Assembly: GCA_937967805.1 (NCBI GenBank)
Contig: CALBTC010000048.1
Location: 1-21,746, forward strand
Direction of reading: 5' to 3'
Origin: an uncultured Anaerolineaceae bacterium
GTDB lineage: Bacteria > Chloroflexota > Anaerolineae > Promineifilales > Promineifilaceae
Length of the DNA stretch: 21,746 bases
The notes beneath the pieces are model-generated. The model made no database searches. It was not told the origin of the DNA and saw only the letters and a list, made by a program, of their open reading frames with translations. Below are positions 20,633 through 21,746 of the stretch, piece after piece. Position 1 is the stretch's first letter. The number at the start of each line of letters is the position of its first letter. The position numbers and the translations under genes are program-made.

Positions 20633-21746
20633 GCGAGCAAATGCCTGTAACGCCACCACCCGATCCAGATGAAGAACGGCCGTCCGCAGAAGAGGAAACA
20701 CCTGAACAGGAACGGCCGTCTATCAACTGGCGTGTGTTTGCCGGTCAAATCTATCAGGCAATTCGCCATTTCATACGTATTCTCATCGGCGATGGCGAAT
20801 CGCCTCTGGACGACCTAAAAAGCGCGTTCGGCCATTTACGGCCGCAGCGCATACTCTGGGGGCTTATTGGGCTGGCGCTCTTGACCTACTTGCTTACCGG
20901 AATTTATATGGTAGACCCCGGCGAGGCAGGCGTTGTGCGCCGTTTTGGGGCAGTTATCGTTCCCCGTGCTGAACCCGGCCTTCATTACCGCTTCCCCTGG
21001 CCTGTGGATCAAGTGGACATCATCAACATTAATGATGTCCGCCGTGAAAGTGTGGGTATTCTGGAACCGGAAGAAGGGCACGAACACCCGGAACCGCCAT
21101 CCAAGTTACAAGTGCTGTCTGGCGATACCAATGTCATAGATATTGAACTCATTATCCAGTACCAGGTACGTGATCCGGCCGCCTTTCTCATCAACGTGCA
21201 GTACGCGCCCTATCTCCTGATTCGGGACGTGGCCCGGCAAGCAGTCACCAACCTGCTCAGTCGCCAGCCAGTAGATGCCATCCTTACTACCGAACGCCAA
21301 TCGCTGCAGCAGGGTATTCAGACCGAAATGCAGCGACGACTGGACGCCTACGGCAGCGGCCTGGTTGTGGTAGGCATCAACTTGCAAAAAGCCTTTCCGC
21401 CTGATGAAGTGGCTGATGCTTTTACCGACGTGAACAGTGCCCGCGAGGATAAGGCGCGGGCGGTTAATGAAGCTAACGGCTATGCCAACAGCATCATTCC
21501 TGAAGCACGCGGACAGGCGCAACAAATTATGGCTGATGCTCAGGCGTACCGCTCAGATGCCCTGGCGCAGGCCAACGGCGCGGCCCAGGCATTTGCGGCG
21601 GTGCTGGCGGAATATGAGACCAATTCACAAATCTACGGTGAGGATGTCACCCGTTATCGTCTCTACCTGGAAACACTGGAAACAATTTTGCCGCGTGTGC
21701 AGGTTTATGTGGTAGATGGTGAGAATGGCGGTGCGGTGAATTTGCG
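20629..21746 (+). CDS. hflK: HflK-like SPFH protein, cut by window end
   Basis: Partial, with 372 codons visible and no stop. The start ATG 20629 overlaps the hflC stop and has AGGAGGAG upstream. A Pro/Glu-rich N terminus (1-32) contains two ERP triplets, each encoded by an ACGGCCGT palindrome (20676, 20712). There is an amphipathic stretch and a membrane helix (74-93). The SPFH domain begins MVDPGEAGVVRRFGAV and includes DVRRESV, an EGHEHPEPP insertion and the coiled-coil EANGYANSIIPEARGQAQQI. It is a paralogue of the SPFH half of the CDF fusion gene. Together with HflC it should form the FtsH-regulating ring. Confidence 0.92.
   Translation, partial: MSEQMPVTPPPDPDEERPSAEEETPEQERPSINWRVFAGQIYQAIRHFIRILIGDGESPLDDLKSAFGHLRPQRILWGLIGLALLTYLLTGIYMVDPGEAGVVRRFGAVIVPRAEPGLHYRFPWPVDQVDIININDVRRESVGILEPEEGHEHPEPPSKLQVLSGDTNVIDIELIIQYQVRDPAAFLINVQYAPYLLIRDVARQAVTNLLSRQPVDAILTTERQSLQQGIQTEMQRRLDAYGSGLVVVGINLQKAFPPDEVADAFTDVNSAREDKARAVNEANGYANSIIPEARGQAQQIMADAQAYRSDALAQANGAAQAFAAVLAEYETNSQIYGEDVTRYRLYLETLETILPRVQVYVVDGENGGAVNL

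Larger units (their letters stand above)
145..20719. repeat. Highly iterated palindrome ACGGCCGT (at least 23 copies)
   Basis: Perfect copies start at 145, 786, 989, 1770, 2220, 3082, 3227, 4039, 4323, 4788, 4901, 5799, 9223, 11479, 11793, 12955, 14567, 16847, 17682, 18765, 20159, 20676 and 20712. At least nine extend to AACGGCCGTT. About 0.3 copies are expected by chance in this length. They lie mostly within genes, in different frames (Thr-Ala-Val, Asn-Gly-Arg, Glu-Arg-Pro), so the DNA word and not the peptide is selected. None occurs in 5807-9222. One-mismatch copies (for example 4454, 6053, 10021, 10561) are also common. Confidence 0.9.

Overview
The window looks like a chromosomal metal-handling and redox region from a Chloroflexota bacterium of the Anaerolineae type. 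Support for this is mid GC content, many lipoproteins with Thr/Pro-rich linkers after the lipobox, MerR and ArsR metal sensors, and codon-level features shared across the window. The taxon is inferred from protein style only. The palindrome ACGGCCGT occurs at least 23 times, mostly inside genes, which is roughly 70 times the chance expectation. This gives the genome a HIP1-like signature.

Left half (positions 1-7341, all leftward): a mercury-resistance-like cluster. A MerR-type regulator (6876-7289) is flanked by two near-identical MerR-type promoters with 19-bp spacers. Downstream come a GDCCV metal-binding protein, a CcdA-like membrane protein, a MerP-like lipoprotein, MerT (broken by one base), a CopZ-like Fe-S metallochaperone, a MerE-like transporter, an unknown lipoprotein, a DsbD/CcdA-like membrane protein, a MerA-like flavin disulfide reductase, a thioredoxin-like lipoprotein and a small Cys-rich membrane protein. 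A 152-bp MITE-like element sits between the unknown lipoprotein and the DsbD-like gene.

The main discovery candidate is in this cluster. Five of these genes are interrupted by six in-frame UGA codons. Each UGA replaces a metal-binding or redox cysteine: UxxxxC in the MerA-like reductase, UGGU in the HMA domain of the MerP-like protein, UPEC in the thioredoxin-like protein, the second redox site of the DsbD-like protein, and one zinc-ribbon-like position of the GDCCV protein. A stem-loop with G at or next to the start of its loop lies 19-33 nt after each UGA (measured from the second UGA in the MerP-like gene), as in bacterial SECIS elements. I read this as a selenocysteine-based mercury (or soft-metal) capture and reduction pathway. 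Exported U/C proteins would be kept reduced by CcdA/DsbD-type carriers, metal would pass through MerT/MerE, and the flavoenzyme would reduce it in the cytosol.

Middle (7342-8900): a divergent, probably exported metallopeptidase-like gene with an in-frame amber codon 38 residues before its natural end and Gln in place of the first zinc His.

Right half (8847-21746, all rightward): a CzrA-like ArsR repressor with a clear operator, a small membrane protein, a P1B-4 type heavy-metal ATPase whose two HMA domains have lost their CxxC, two methyltransferases, a DUF305 protein, a thioredoxin-like lipoprotein, a CopC-cytochrome c fusion and an OmpR-type two-component pair. These are followed by a run of three SPFH genes (a CDF transporter fused to an HflK-like domain, HflC, and HflK, which is cut by the window end). 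Many junctions are ATGA or TAATG overlaps, so long operons with translational coupling are likely. No tRNA, rRNA, CRISPR array or selenocysteine machinery gene is seen in the window.
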